This document shows, piece by piece, positions 1 to 11,124 of a stretch of DNA of 64,000 bases. The position numbers were made by a program, and so were the translations under genes. Each line of letters opens with the position of its first letter. The first letter of the stretch is position 1. Below the pieces are notes generated by a model. It was given only the letters and a program-made list of their open reading frames with translations. It had not been told where the DNA came from and made no database searches. The stretch comes from Takakia lepidozioides. Taxonomy: Eukaryota; Streptophyta; Takakiopsida; Takakiales; Takakiaceae. The stretch covers positions 46,824,042 through 46,888,041 of the forward strand of contig CM060734.1 in assembly GCA_030704615.1 (NCBI GenBank). The letters run 5' to 3'.

Positions 1-80
1 CTCACATTTGTCCCGCGTTGGCGGTCCTGATTTAATAAAATAATTACATACTCAAATACTCAAAATACAAAATCAGGACT
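1..80. repeat. Copy of the small GGTCC palindrome repeat
   Basis: A unit with a cccgcgttggcggtcctg core (about 12-30), then a second half-unit tcaggactgccag (about 73-85). It is the same family as the array at 21.6-23.25 kb and shows that the repeat is dispersed rather than confined to that array. The rest of 80-540 is AT-rich spacer in which I see no gene. Confidence 0.5.
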
Positions 81-600
81 GCCAGTAAAAGACACCTTGC
101 CTTAAAGGCGTCATTTTTTTTCAATAAAAAAATATTATATGAATTATTCTTACTAAATTGACAATGATATACCATAAGATATACCATTAAGTGACTAGGT
201 AGTTTAAGAACTTTAACAAATGAATTATGAGTCAATAGTCAAAGACAATGCATTCTTGGTTTTTGTGAGTGTTTATCTAGATATAATAAATATTTGAATC
301 TAACTAGATAGAAATGATTCAATAATTTGGTGAATTAAATTAAATTTCATGTGATAAATATTCCTGGATTATTTTGTGAATGAAGATTGTATAAGATATA
401 CCATACACACAATATTTGAAGCACTTAGCATGTTAACAAAACAAGATAATTAATGAGAACAAAGAATAATCTGTCTATGTGGATACGATTATGACATAAA
501 CGCTTTACATATAAATATATATAACACTTATAAATAAATATAAATTTTAAAAATTAAATATGTGTTCTTCACCTTGATAGAAAATCATAATAATAATTAA

Positions 601-840
601 ATGAAAAGAGCAAATGTGAAAGATAAAAATGAATGTGATGGAGTTGGAGGGATAAATTTGAAGAGAACTGAATATAATGTAACTCATTGTGGAAAATCGA
701 GAGGAAATGAATGTAATAGAGGTGAAGGGATAAGTATGGGGGAAACTGAATATAATAGAACTGAAAGGATAAATGTGAGGGGAACTTAATGTAAGAGAAC
801 TGAAGGGACAATTGTGATGGAACTGAATGTAAAAGAACTT
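601..840. repeat. Degenerate minisatellite, period about 37-39 bp
   Basis: About six diverged units of a purine-rich motif built from agaactgaa, ggataaatgtgag and gaacttaatgta follow one another directly. The purine bias keeps frames open on both strands, but nothing suggests coding. It directly abuts a PPR fragment on its right. Confidence 0.6.
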
Positions 841-936
841 CGCAGTCCACGACACCACATCTCGTTCAGCCATACTGTCGAACACTCCCTCTGCATCCTC
901 GATGCACCCACATTTTGCATACATGTAGCCTTTCAA
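841..936 (-). pseudogene. PPR protein fragment
   Basis: About 32 codons on the minus strand read YMYAKCGCIEDAEGVFDSMA and then ERDVVSWTA, one S-type pentatricopeptide repeat of the same kind as in the full gene at 34.9-37.2 kb. No further repeats are open upstream or downstream, and the frame then runs into the minisatellite. It is a detached scrap of a PPR gene. Confidence 0.75.
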
Positions 937-940
937 TTTT

Positions 941-2400
941 GTAATTAAGGTGGAGCCATTATGCGACTAGCCGCTTGTTTCTTTACACATTCAATGAAAA
1001 TGTTACAGCACTTCAAGAGAATAATTACGAAAAAACCACCAAACATAAATCAATGGTATACCAAATTTTTGAAACCCTCACAAGTTCAATTCTTTAGTTT
1101 TGTGGTGAGCACGTTTCAATTTACTAATATATTACGATAACATATACATATATAATAATAAATAATGAAATGTCTTTGATTTCGGTGTCAAGATGCTTAT
1201 CCTCATAATTGTAAGCGTCACGACCAATGTTTCGTCTTTATATTCCTTACATTGTGGCGCAAGTGACATTTATATATGAGAACAAAGTAGAGCATGCACT
1301 AGAAGCATTCGTGTCATTTACCACTGGGGTCGTAAAAGTCAAAAAACAGGGATCGACTGGAAGTTACAATAGACCAGTTACAACAGACGTGGTAGTTGGG
1401 TTGGACATCCAATGATTGGAGTGGTAAATGACGTAGATGCGCGAACAACTGCTCAGCGATTAATGCGATTAATGTTGAAGAACCACGTGGCGTAACCAGG
1501 CGGGCCGCCTGTGTGTCTGATGTTTTGAGCTGACTTTGACTTTTCCCTCCGGATGAGTGGACTGACTCACCCGGGGCGCGGTGACACATGGACGCGGACG
1601 TGGATGCGGACGTGGATGCCGATGTGGCGGCGCCGCGACGAGCGGTAATGCCGCTGCGTGGCCACGGGCTCAAGACGCCACATCGCAGTCGGCCACATAA
1701 CTTGGAGTGCTGCATGTCACGTGGCAACAGCCACTGGCGAAGTTGACTGCACAACTGCCGGCAGACGAATCCACGGGGACCACGTGGACAGTGTGTGGGT
1801 CGACGCGTGGCGTCGTCCCCACGCAATGGCAGTGAGGGGTACGACTGCTAGTGGAAAGACGCAGAGTGCTTGTGCCATCTCGAGACTGCTTTGGCCAACT
1901 CCGCTGCCACTATGCTAGTTGGTTGCACTACAGTAGGAAAGCACTGCAAATGAGCACTTGTAGTGGTTTGTGTGAGTTGTCCAACTGACTTGCATTCTAA
2001 GCTGAAAATATGGTTCTGATGCATTCTACTGGTTTTAGTGGTTTACCCATATGCAGGGGGAATTGAGAAGCAATGATACTGGGCGACACTCAGAACACAG
2101 ACCACGATGCATGCACAACATCACGCTAATGAACCAAATAGACGAGGCAACAGGGAGACCAAAGACCATCACACATACACATAGAAGGCGGACGGACACG
2201 ACGACAAGTCAGGAAATGGAATATTGCATTCAAATTGGAGACCGTCACGGCACACCTGCATATGAGCAAGACTAAATGCCAACATACATGGTTGCCGGAC
2301 ATCACTTAAACTGTCATGGCCCAAATGTACAAAACTGGTAACGTGAGTATCATACACACTTCTATGAGTATCATTACACACCCAACAGGGACTACAAACA
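941..2400. other. Spacer without a recognised gene
   Basis: AT-rich to about 1400, then GC-richer. Short open frames occur on both strands at 1314-1918, but they overlap in antisense, share no family motif I know and show no consistent splice sites. Several CACTA-like and TAGTG-like pentamers occur around 1926-1965 (cactacagtag, cttgtagtgg), which could be decayed transposon sub-terminal sequence. I could not pair them with a matching end. Confidence 0.4.
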
Positions 2401-2407
2401 TGAAATG

Positions 2408-5400
2408 TCACTTGATACCTTCACCCCTCCTCATACTCTTCTCTGGCAACAGAGTCACCGTGCCTTTCACGTGCGCTAGTGTGGTCTGGGGGGGGGGGGG
2501 GGGGGGGGGGGCATCGTCCACATTTGGGCAAGACAGTGTAACACTTGGAAGCATGATCTCGTGGACTTTCACCTTGTACCACCCGGATGGAATGTCCTTG
2601 CAGTGGAACTTGTCAACCCCGGCTATTCCCACCACTTCCGCCTTGGCGGCGGCTGTCTTTGACCGCTTGTCATGGGGGTTCAGGAGAAACACAGGATCTG
2701 ATATCTGCAGACACCAACATCAGGGTCCACTCAGCAACAAACATAGCAATGACAGGGTGAAAGTCAAGCGCAGCTGGGCATGGAAACGATCTTGGTTGCC
2801 ACAATACTGAATCAGCAGCAAATTCATGGTGTACCAACCTACTTTGAAGCGAAGCTCGTCGCTGAGGGTGGCAACTGAGGAAAGTTGCCCACGTGTCTTC
2901 AACTGCAGCAGCAAAAAGAGGTTTAGTCAGACGGATAAGAATAACATGAACTCTGGTGGTTGCAATGGTATAAACACACCTCCACGGAGCAAGCTAACTT
3001 ACACCCTGCTCAGACCGTGCACACTACAACCTCCTGGCAAAAATAACCCTACTAAAAACCAGCCAGGCAAAGCAAGGAGCCATGAATGCATGCCTGGGGA
3101 ACCACGTCCTGCTACGATGATGGTGCCGGGGACAGCCCACTCCTCTTGCTCACCTGCAATGAATACACATTGCAACGCTTCAGGAAGTGTATCCATAAAG
3201 GAAACCAACCAAGAAAGTTTGCGGAGAGGGGCTGGGAACAACCATACCTTGGAGCCTGCCTCCTCATGCCGGGGGGGGAATCCGGAATGCTGCCGCCGTA
3301 GCACTATGGTCCTTGGCGCAGGACCCACCTTCTTCACAAACGACCCCACTGCCACTCCCTGTACATGTGGTCCCTGCAAAACATATAGTGCCAGCCTTGC
3401 GTGAGAGGGCATCCGGGGGGAACAAAACAAACATATCTTTTGGGTTCGATGTCATGTTGCAAACATTAAGGTTAGTTTCACCTGCATGGGCGCAGAAGTA
3501 CTTCCCCCAACGACCCCATCCTCTCCCACATTCAAGCTGCCAGTCGGGGTCAGCTTCCGCGTGCTTGTGAAGACACGCACATCCTTGGAGCAAAACAAAT
3601 CTTGGCAGTAGGGCCAGACTGTTTCTAAAAGGTACTCTAAATCGGGCCCCTCACTGACATTGCCAGTGACATCAAACGATAATGGATGGACCATGTTCAA
3701 AGGGGAGTTCCCCCTCCCCTTGTGTGGTGAATCATCCACTAGGAGGGTGTTGGATTCGTTAAATCCAGAAAATTCCGACCACACCCTCGACAGTCTCTTC
3801 TGTAAGTTCTGTACGGCAGGCCCTTTTGTGGGGTGTGGCTCAATCAAGGGGTCACACTCCTCTTGTGACCACACAAAGAGGGGAGAACCCTTGACCCCCT
3901 GCATCACCACTTTGAAGATGTCTGCAACATTCCCCTTGGAAGCACAGGACCATATCCCAACGTAGAAATGCCGGAAGAGAAGGTTTAAAAACTCGCAGAC
4001 CTGGGACCTTGGGAAAACATACTTGTTGGTGGTCAACACCCATGGCCAATGACGCCTCGGGTTGGGCTGAAAGTTAGGAATAGAGTGGCACAGGATCCCG
4101 TTCAGGTCTAGAACAATTAGTTTCGACTTTTCTATGAAAGGAGCTTTTGAAGGGGTGTCACGGGGTCTCACCTCAGTGGGTTGGGAGACAACAGTCACCC
4201 CGGAGGGCAAAGTTTCGGTCCCCCTGCAGCCTGGACCAGGCAAACTACCACCCTCTCCCCCTACAGCTTCCCCTTTTCCCTTGATAGAATGAGCAATGAC
4301 CCCCCCATCGTCCATGTCATCCCCACCAACTCGCTGGACCTCTCCCTCTTCAACGAGTGGACCCTGCCCCCCACTGTGAATATCATCAACAACAGGCTGG
4401 ACCTCTGTCACATCCCTACCCACTACAATTACTTCCTCCTTCTCAGGTACAATGGTCGCAGCAGGGGGGTCTTCCATAATGCCACCCGTCACACCCCCTT
4501 TTTGCCTCATCATGAGTTCCACTATCTTCTTCAGTTGTGCTTCCATTCCCCTCTCCCGCTCCGCAGAGAGAGCCGCAAGCCTCTCCAGGGCCCCGATGCG
4601 GGCTGCCATTGAGTTCCCCGCTCCCTACGCATACAAACACCCACCCGTACTGTTAAAAACCAGAAGAAGAGGCCGAATGTGCAGGATTTAGGCATTCGGA
4701 GATGGCTGGGTTTGGCATAACACCCCTCGTGTACCATGCGTGGGGGCCCCACATACCCACCAAATCTTAGTACAACAACAGATTCATGAATGGAAACCGG
4801 ACTTCAAAACATACCTGGCTCAAAACAGACTCTGATGGGGTGCCAGTCGCATAGTTCTTTTGCTCCGCCCCGAGCTGGACAGTGACGGGCTCCGCGCTTT
4901 GCGTCTTTTCTGTATTTGCCCATCCACACACTGTCAGTACAAAATGCCAGGAGCATATGGACAAAGCACTGCCCTGCATATCACATAACAACTAATTCTG
5001 CACAAGCAATAAAACCCACTCGTGGGTGTCTCTTCCATCAGAACATGCCACAACGTAGGAGCAATGAGAAGGGGGTGAGGAGATTACCAAACGGGCTGCT
5101 TGGCCTGCAACTCCTGCCCGGCCCCAACGCGAGGGGTTCATGACACAAGCACGCGCTTGCTTCATCCCTTCAGCCTTTGCAAGTCCACGAGGGGACTCCC
5201 AGTAGGCAACAAGCTTATCCCAATAGGCGGGTTCAGTGTTCATTGGCCTCACACCAGTCTTTGCCCATTTATCTTTCAGTTTTGCTCTTTCTCCTTTCAT
5301 TATCTTCCCACATTGCTTCACTATAAAATCACGATTGGCAGGGATAGGTCTGTACTCGTACATTCCATTTATGCCCTCTATTACTGTTGACATGGCACTC

Positions 5401-8400
5401 TGGGACTGCTGGTCAATGTCTTGTACGCTTGAGTCAAGGTAACGCAATGCCAGGCCACGCAAATCACGCTGCCAGTGTTCCTTACCTTCGCAGCCAACAT
5501 TGATGACTCCATTTCCATGCACCTCCACCTTGTGGCGCTTTAGCCCTGCAGCCACCCTTCCCTCTCCATCTCCTTCCCATTGTTTCATGGCATGGCGTCG
5601 TTCCTTCCTCAGCTCTGATGTCCGTTTCCTGCCCCCATGCTCTGGAGCAACGCCGTCATACGTTGTGGGGGGTGACTGATGTGTGTCGGAGGGGGGAGGG
5701 CCGTATGGAGATGTGGGAGGCCCCCATTGTGACGTGCCAACATCAGGAAGCCAGCGCCACGACCCCGAAGCAGGGGGGCTCCCCATGGTGCACTCTGTTG
5801 TGGAGACCATGCGGCAGGGGGTGGGTGCCAAGGTTGGTGTTGGTTGGCATTGTGTGGTGGCTGTGAGTGCTTTGCTGCAGCTTCACTCCCCTTCCGCTGC
5901 CAAAAACATCCGACACACAAGGTGCATCAGCTGTAGTCCTACTGAACACAACGTCACCAGAGCACAAACGATCCCACAACCACAACTATGGATTGGCTGA
6001 CCTCAAACCCACTCCCCTGCAGCGCAAGTGCCAAAAACTGAAAAGGAGAGGGACAGAATGTCCTCATAACATGTAAGGCCATTCATTGGTGAAGAAACAT
6101 AATGTGGGCGGGTTCACATCAGTACCATCATACACACTTACCAGGAAACAGAACATCCATCTGGGTTTTGCACATAGGGAGTGGACATCTATTCACACAA
6201 TCAGCAAATGGCTGTATGGCGGAGCCCAGCATCGGAGCCCCAAAAGGCCTAAAGACTCTCAATGTTTGTAAACACAGGTGCAGACACAATTCAATTGATA
6301 GCTTGGATATCCGGTGGTCTGTATGGTGATAGCACCCCGGGCAGTGAGTCAGACAATGACCCTATGACGTTGGTAGTAAGACTTACCTTCGTATAAAGCA
6401 TTGATCCGGGTTTTCCAGATATCCTCTAGAAATCCCTTCACACAAGCATCAATCTGCTGTGTGTGATTTGCCCAAAAACTAGGCCTCAGGAGGGCCTGGG
6501 CTTTTGGCTCAGCCTCGAGTCTTTCAAAGTTGGTAAACAGGGGTACAGGCACAATTCCCTTGATAGAATTGAAGAGAGCGTCTCTTTGGTGAGAGAACCC
6601 CGGACAGCGTATCAGAAAATGAATACTGTCTTCAGATTGCCCACACAACGGACAATTGCACTCTCCCTTTCCGATCTGCTTCTCTTTGTTGTTCAAAGGT
6701 AGGCTTCCTGCCCTGAGTTTAAATTTCAGTCTAGTGCCGAGAGTGGGTGGACCCTTCAGGTCATCCAAGATGTCCACCCCCATGTCACTGACTGGAAACA
6801 AGTTCAGGGAAGTTCTCTGCCTAACTTCATTTTCATCAGACAATCTCATGGCAACAGACATGGCTTCAGACACTACAGCCTCTAAGGCAGAATTATCCAG
6901 CAGGGTCAAGACTTGCGGATCCAGGTCCAGGTCCTTGAGAATCTTTTCTACTCTCTTCTGCCAGGACTTAGTCTGTTTGACAGGGCGGTCCTGTTTCCAA
7001 GATTTAGAGTCGATCAACTTAGGATATCTGGTGTTGGGCATATGTTGCAGCTGACCCCACCATCTGACCTTGAATTCATCTCGTCGGGAGCTTAAGGATG
7101 GGATGCCAAACTCACCCCCGAACAGCCACATTGGCTGTTTTCTCCATGCTGACATACACTCCTTAAGCACCCCCACTTGAATGGATTCTAGAGACTTAGC
7201 CTGGTTGGAGTTATCAACCCATATAGCAGATCCGTACTCCAAGGCAGGTCTAATAACGCGACAAAGCATGGTTTTCTTAACCTCAGAGATGACCCCTCTG
7301 CAGTGGAAAAATTATGTGAGCCCCAGAGCTTTGCCCTTGCCAGTTTGAACAACTTTCCGTATATGTGCATCCCAATTACAATTGGAGGAAAACTCAACGC
7401 CTAGGTAAGTGTAGGAAGGGAGGACCGGGATCTCTTGGCTACCCCACTGCCACTTAAGATCACTTCCTCCCTCTCCTCTGTCGTTGATTGCTACCACTGC
7501 ACATTTCTGCCTAACTTCATTTTCTGCCCAATCACATCTCCTCTACGCTGATGATGTTGCCCTTTTGGCACAATCCCCGGTCTTTCTGCAACGCCATCTC
7601 TAAATTTTGGAACAGTTCTGCAAAGACTATGGGATGCAAGTCAATCTTAGCAAGACCAAGATCATGGTCTTCAATGGCCAGGCTGATCGTAGATTCATCT
7701 TCAACCAGCAGGAAATTGAGATTGTCAAATCATACCGGTACCTAGGTCTGGTTATCCACTCCCCCAAGTTTCACTTTGCAGCCACTGCCTTGGACAGATT
7801 GACTAAAGGTAAGGCGGCCTCCGTCCGCCTTCACGCCAAATGCAAGCAAATACATGTGCGGCATCCCCCGACCAAAAAGTGTCTGTTTGACACCGTCGTC
7901 AGCCCTGCTACCATCTATGGTTGTGAGTTCTGGGCACCTGGTGTCCCTGTCTCCTGGTGGGAAAAGATTTTGGAACCATTACAGTCATCTTTTCTCCAAG
8001 CAATGCTTGGCGCCAGGAGCACAACTCCCTCTCAGATCCTAGGTGCAGAGTTCACATGTGTACCATTGCAATCCGAGGCACAGTTCAGGCTTACAATCTG
8101 TGAGGAATAGATTGCAGGCCCTTCCACCCAAAGGGCTAGTGGCAAAGGCCCTCACAACATCTATGAGGCTCAAAGCTGCAGGTTTCGGGAACTCCTGGTA
8201 TGCTCGAGTGGACAGTTTATTTCAACGTAACGGACTTTCTACTACTTTCCTATTACCAATGAACCCAGATGAGGTGGACATCACATCCACACATGACCGC
8301 AACAGACTCATTCGGAGAGAGCTTATGGAATTACATGTGAAGAGAACTTGGATGCTACCCAATCTCACAACAAAGCTCCACTTCTATCGAGAGACATTCT

Positions 8401-9030
8401 TGGTGCTCCGCGATGATAGAATCTTGAGACCAAATTACCTTTCAGCACCCTTAGCTCCTTCCCTCTGAGGGCATTGGGGCAGTTCAGGGTGGGTTCCCAC
8501 AACCTACGGATAGAGACTGGCAGATGGGAAAACCTGCAACGGGAGGACCGCCTATGTCCAGCTTGCATAGGGCGCAGCAAGGAAATTGAAACTGAAGAAC
8601 ACTTCTTCTTCTACTGCCCTCTATACTACGAGATCCGATTGAACAACTTTATGGATATGTGCATCCCAGTTTCAGTTTCAGGAGAACTCAACGCCCATAG
8701 AACATGAACAGAAGTAGGGGTAGAACTCACCTCATGCGCAGCGGGTTTGTGCCGTTTGCGCACCTTTTGGAGAGACTCTGCAGATGGAGGTGCAATTTCC
8801 GCCGAACTGTCCTCCACCTCATCGTCGTCGCCCATGCTATAGTCGCTTGTGTCAAAATCCAAACTGGAAGACCGCCCACTGCTCTGCCTTCCCTCTCGCA
8901 CCGACGCCATCTGTACCAGATTCAGTCGAGCCAGGCGGGGGCTCCTTCGCACCGCGGGGCTGGAATGTGCACAAGTGGGAGGAGGTGATGCTGCCTCGGC
9001 GGTCGACCGCTTCTTACTAGGCGTGGACAT
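2408..9030 (-). CDS. CACTA tnpA-like transposon gene carrying an FCP1-like phosphatase domain (spliced)
   Basis: Reading 9030 to 2408, exon-like segments with good splice signals are: 8731-9030 (ATG at 9030, start MSTPSKKR, donor GTGAGT); about 5088-5831 (Pro-rich, then a Transposase_24-like domain with AYWDKLVAYWESP and a later SRWGRAG); 3482-4624 (acceptor gcgtag, donor GTGAAA); 3248-3373; an uncertain one near 3153; 2844-2902; and 2408-2697. Segment 3482-4624 starts with a coiled coil (ARIGALERLAALSAERERGM) and then an FCP1/NLI-interacting-factor domain (about residues 160-335 of that ORF): KLIVLDLNGILCHS, a conserved IWS(C)AS, and LLVDDSPHK. The last segment (GWYKVKVHEIMLP, then a run of Pro) resembles the C-terminal domain that follows Transposase_24 in plant tnpA-like proteins. 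The nucleophile motif is DLNGIL instead of DxDGT. I recall DLNGxL from a plant FCP1-like subfamily, so the Asn may be ancestral. The exon 2 start and one joint are unsettled, and a frameshift near 5700-5830 is possible. Confidence 0.55.
2488..2511 (+). repeat. Uninterrupted run of 24 G
   Basis: A homopolymer of 24 G on the plus strand. On the minus strand it is a run of CCC codons giving about eight prolines in the last exon of the chimeric tnpA-like gene (context NVDDAPPPP...QTTLAHVKG). It is likely length-variable, and its exact length sets the downstream frame. Confidence 0.8.
6349..7500 (-). mobile_element. Non-LTR retrotransposon fragment (family A), RT C-terminal part
   Basis: Two adjoining minus-strand frames (7312-7497 with PSYTYLGVEFSSNCNWD, and 6349-7269) encode the end of a LINE RT. 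They contain YLGVEF, then a tail with an [16 protein letters not shown] block and a zinc knuckle CPLC-x9-H-x4-C. The copy lacks the RT core and about the last 130 bp seen in other copies: homology stops within ccaacgtca at about 6366. It lies within intron 1 of the tnpA-like gene. The same family recurs at 9.65, 10.17, 54.5-57.3, 59.9, 60.8 and 62.7 kb. Confidence 0.85.
7501..8700 (+). mobile_element. Non-LTR retrotransposon fragment (family B), RT palm to zinc knuckle
   Basis: Frame from 7532 reads SHLLYADDVALLAQ, the catalytic YADD box of a non-LTR reverse transcriptase. An in-frame TAA follows at 7601, then EQFCKDYGMQVNLSKTKIM and YRYLGLVIHS. Further frames (8043-8468 and 8474-8640) carry it to a knuckle CPAC-x13-H-x4-C. 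At about 8640-8700 it joins a short antisense piece of family A (tatgtgcatccca and gaactcaacgcc match the complement of 7350-7400). It meets the opposed family A copy head to head at about 7500. Broken by the stop and frame changes. Confidence 0.8.
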
Positions 9031-9239
9031 AGACCATGACAAAGATGAAGACGAGCGAGGACATAGACCATGAGCAAGACAAAGACGAGCGAGGAAGACC
9101 AAGACATGCAAAGGAGGAAAGAAGGACAAGGAGGGGAGTGTGATCACACACCCCCGAGCTCAAGGTGAAGATCCGGCCGTTGTTGATTTCAAATATGAAC
9201 ACGTGTCGTGCATCCGACACTATGGCCTTTTCGACTTTG

Positions 9240-9640
9240 AGACGTTAAACCCTAAACCACTTACAGTCCTCCAGACAACTAGATGTAGTGATTCACACAA
9301 CTGACATTTGGTTGGCCTGTTATGCAGGCTTGTTCTGTAATCTCCAGTGGACATCATACAGTTTCTTTGTTTCTTTCATTTTTTGTAATGCTTGAACAGT
9401 TCATATCCTCAATGTCTTATTGCGGTCCAGGCTTCAAGCAAATGAGAGGTAGTCCTGGTAGGATGGTCAATGTCCTTAAAAGCGGCCTTGTCTATTATCC
9501 ATCCAAAAACTAAAGGTCTCATCTATCATGGTTAATATATGCTTGGATAAGAAAATGACTCGGTATGTCTTCTTTTTCACAATCACGGGGAGGGTTACCT
9601 CGACTCACTAGCTGATCTCTTAGCACAATTGACACCAAGC
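9240..9640. other. Spacer
   Basis: Upstream of the first exon of the minus-strand tnpA-like gene. No coding or RNA motif recognised. Confidence 0.4.
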
Positions 9641-9649
9641 CCTTGACAC

Positions 9650-9778
9650 GGTTTTCATGTGCATGTCAGCATGCTCCAAAACAGCCAATGTGGCTGTTCG
9701 GGGCGAGTTTGGCATTCGTTCCTTAAGCTCCCGACGACATAAATTCAAGGTCAGATGGTGGGGCCAGTTGCAACAATG
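9650..9778 (+). mobile_element. Family A non-LTR fragment
   Basis: Plus-strand sequence from catgtcagcatgctcc through ggtcagatggtggggccagt matches the stretch at 54995-55105 and the complement of 7040-7160. It is about 130 bp and 5'-truncated, without the 3' end. Confidence 0.65.
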
Positions 9779-9963
9779 AACCGATATTAGCCTTGAGTAG
9801 TTCTCTGACTCTTTGTGGGCCCTTCTATGGTTATTTGTTTGTTGTTCTACTCCTTGTGGCCCTTTAGGAATCCCACAGACGTGATACACATATCTCTTTC
9901 CTCACTTTCGGTCCTTCACTGACTACCAGAAATGTCACACCGTATGTCTGCATCTGAAACTTT

Positions 9964-10590
9964 TCACCTTTGAGACAACATTCTGCAGCACGCTCTGCTA
10001 GCTTCACATTGCCATGTATTCTGCAGGCACCAAGTAAAGCCCCACACTAAAGCATCTGGTTTAATTGGCATTCTGTTGATGAAATTCTCCGCCTCATCCA
10101 AGCGCCCTGCACGGCCAAGAAGGTCAACCATGCAGCCAAAATGTTTTCCTGTTGGAATGATTCTATTATCACACACAGCAGATTGATGCTTGTGTGAAGG
10201 GTTTTCTAGAGGATATCTGGAAAACCCGGATTAATTCCTTATATGATGGTAAGTCTTACTACCACCGTCAGCCCCTGACGGAGGTAGGTTCTGTTCCTTT
10301 TGTTCCCGCTCAAACTGGGCGCAGGGTCAATGGCCACAAGGCTACGGCATACAACGTCTTATGAGTACAATCTATAATCTCTACTCATAGAATGGAAATA
10401 GTGTTGTCCTTCATCTACTAGGCCCATATGGCTGCATGCAGACAGAACTGCAATGAGTGTAACATCATTTGGCTTCACCCCTTGCTGTTTCAAAACTTGG
10501 TTGAAAAGTTGCAGAGCATCTTTGCCATGCCCTTGCTGAGAATATCCGAAGACCTGCTTGCCCTCTTCTACAGCTGGGCACAGGGAGTGT
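9964..10590 (-). pseudogene. PPR-E pseudogene split by a non-LTR insertion
   Basis: The right part (about 10384-10590, minus) reads KDALQLFNQVLKQQGVKPND, VTLIAVLSACSHMGLVDEGQ and then HYFHSM. The left part (9964-10160, minus) continues with [20 protein letters not shown] and then [20 protein letters not shown]. The two halves join exactly as expected for a PPR E region (compare 36380-36600), with about 210 bp of family A element between them. Only the end of the array and the start of the E region remain. There is no DYW and no start. Confidence 0.8.
10165..10374 (+). mobile_element. Family A non-LTR 3' end inserted in the PPR pseudogene
   Basis: Starts at tcacacacagcagattgatg and ends at ttatgagtacaatct. 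It encodes [18 protein letters not shown] and the terminal NGHKAT(A)YNVL stop. The 5' junction shares cacaca with the interrupted PPR sequence, so insertion at microhomology is likely, and I see no long target-site duplication. The 3' end coincides with the end of other family A copies. Confidence 0.8.
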
Positions 10591-11124
10591 CGTTGAGGCT
10601 GAAAAGGGGAAATTTGACCAGGTCATATCCGTTTGTGTTACTTCGAAGGTGTGGGCCAGCCTGCCAGAAGGTCAAAACAGGTGCATGCTGACATATGAAA
10701 GTCTGGCGTCGTGGAGATTGTTGGCTGTGAGGTGGGGATGGGGTTATCATCTTTCCTGGTAAATGAAGATATGATTGACATATCTCCTCTCCCATAAACT
10801 GTCACATTTCCTATAGGAAGTTCTTGTGACGCCCTTGACATGCTGTTGATGTGAATGAAAGCAGGCTGCAGTAGCAACAATGGAGAATTCAGGGTGTTTG
10901 GATTGGGGCAGAGCATACCATGGAAGAGAACAAGGGGCCCAATAGTTCGTGCAGTTGGGGGAGTTGATGTATGTACTTCCCCACACGGCCTTTGCCTCTC
11001 TTCACCATCTGTACCGAAGGTGCATAGATGGAACAAATCTCCAGTCTTTTGGTGTGCTCTTGTAATTCTGATATGCCCATAGACCCACTTCTCTCTCCTG
11101 TCTGTCTTGAGTTCCCCAACAAAA

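Noticed and set aside
1314-1918. Overlapping antisense open frames of 170 and 86 codons
   Set aside because: They overlap on opposite strands in GC-rich sequence, show no motif and have no splice context.
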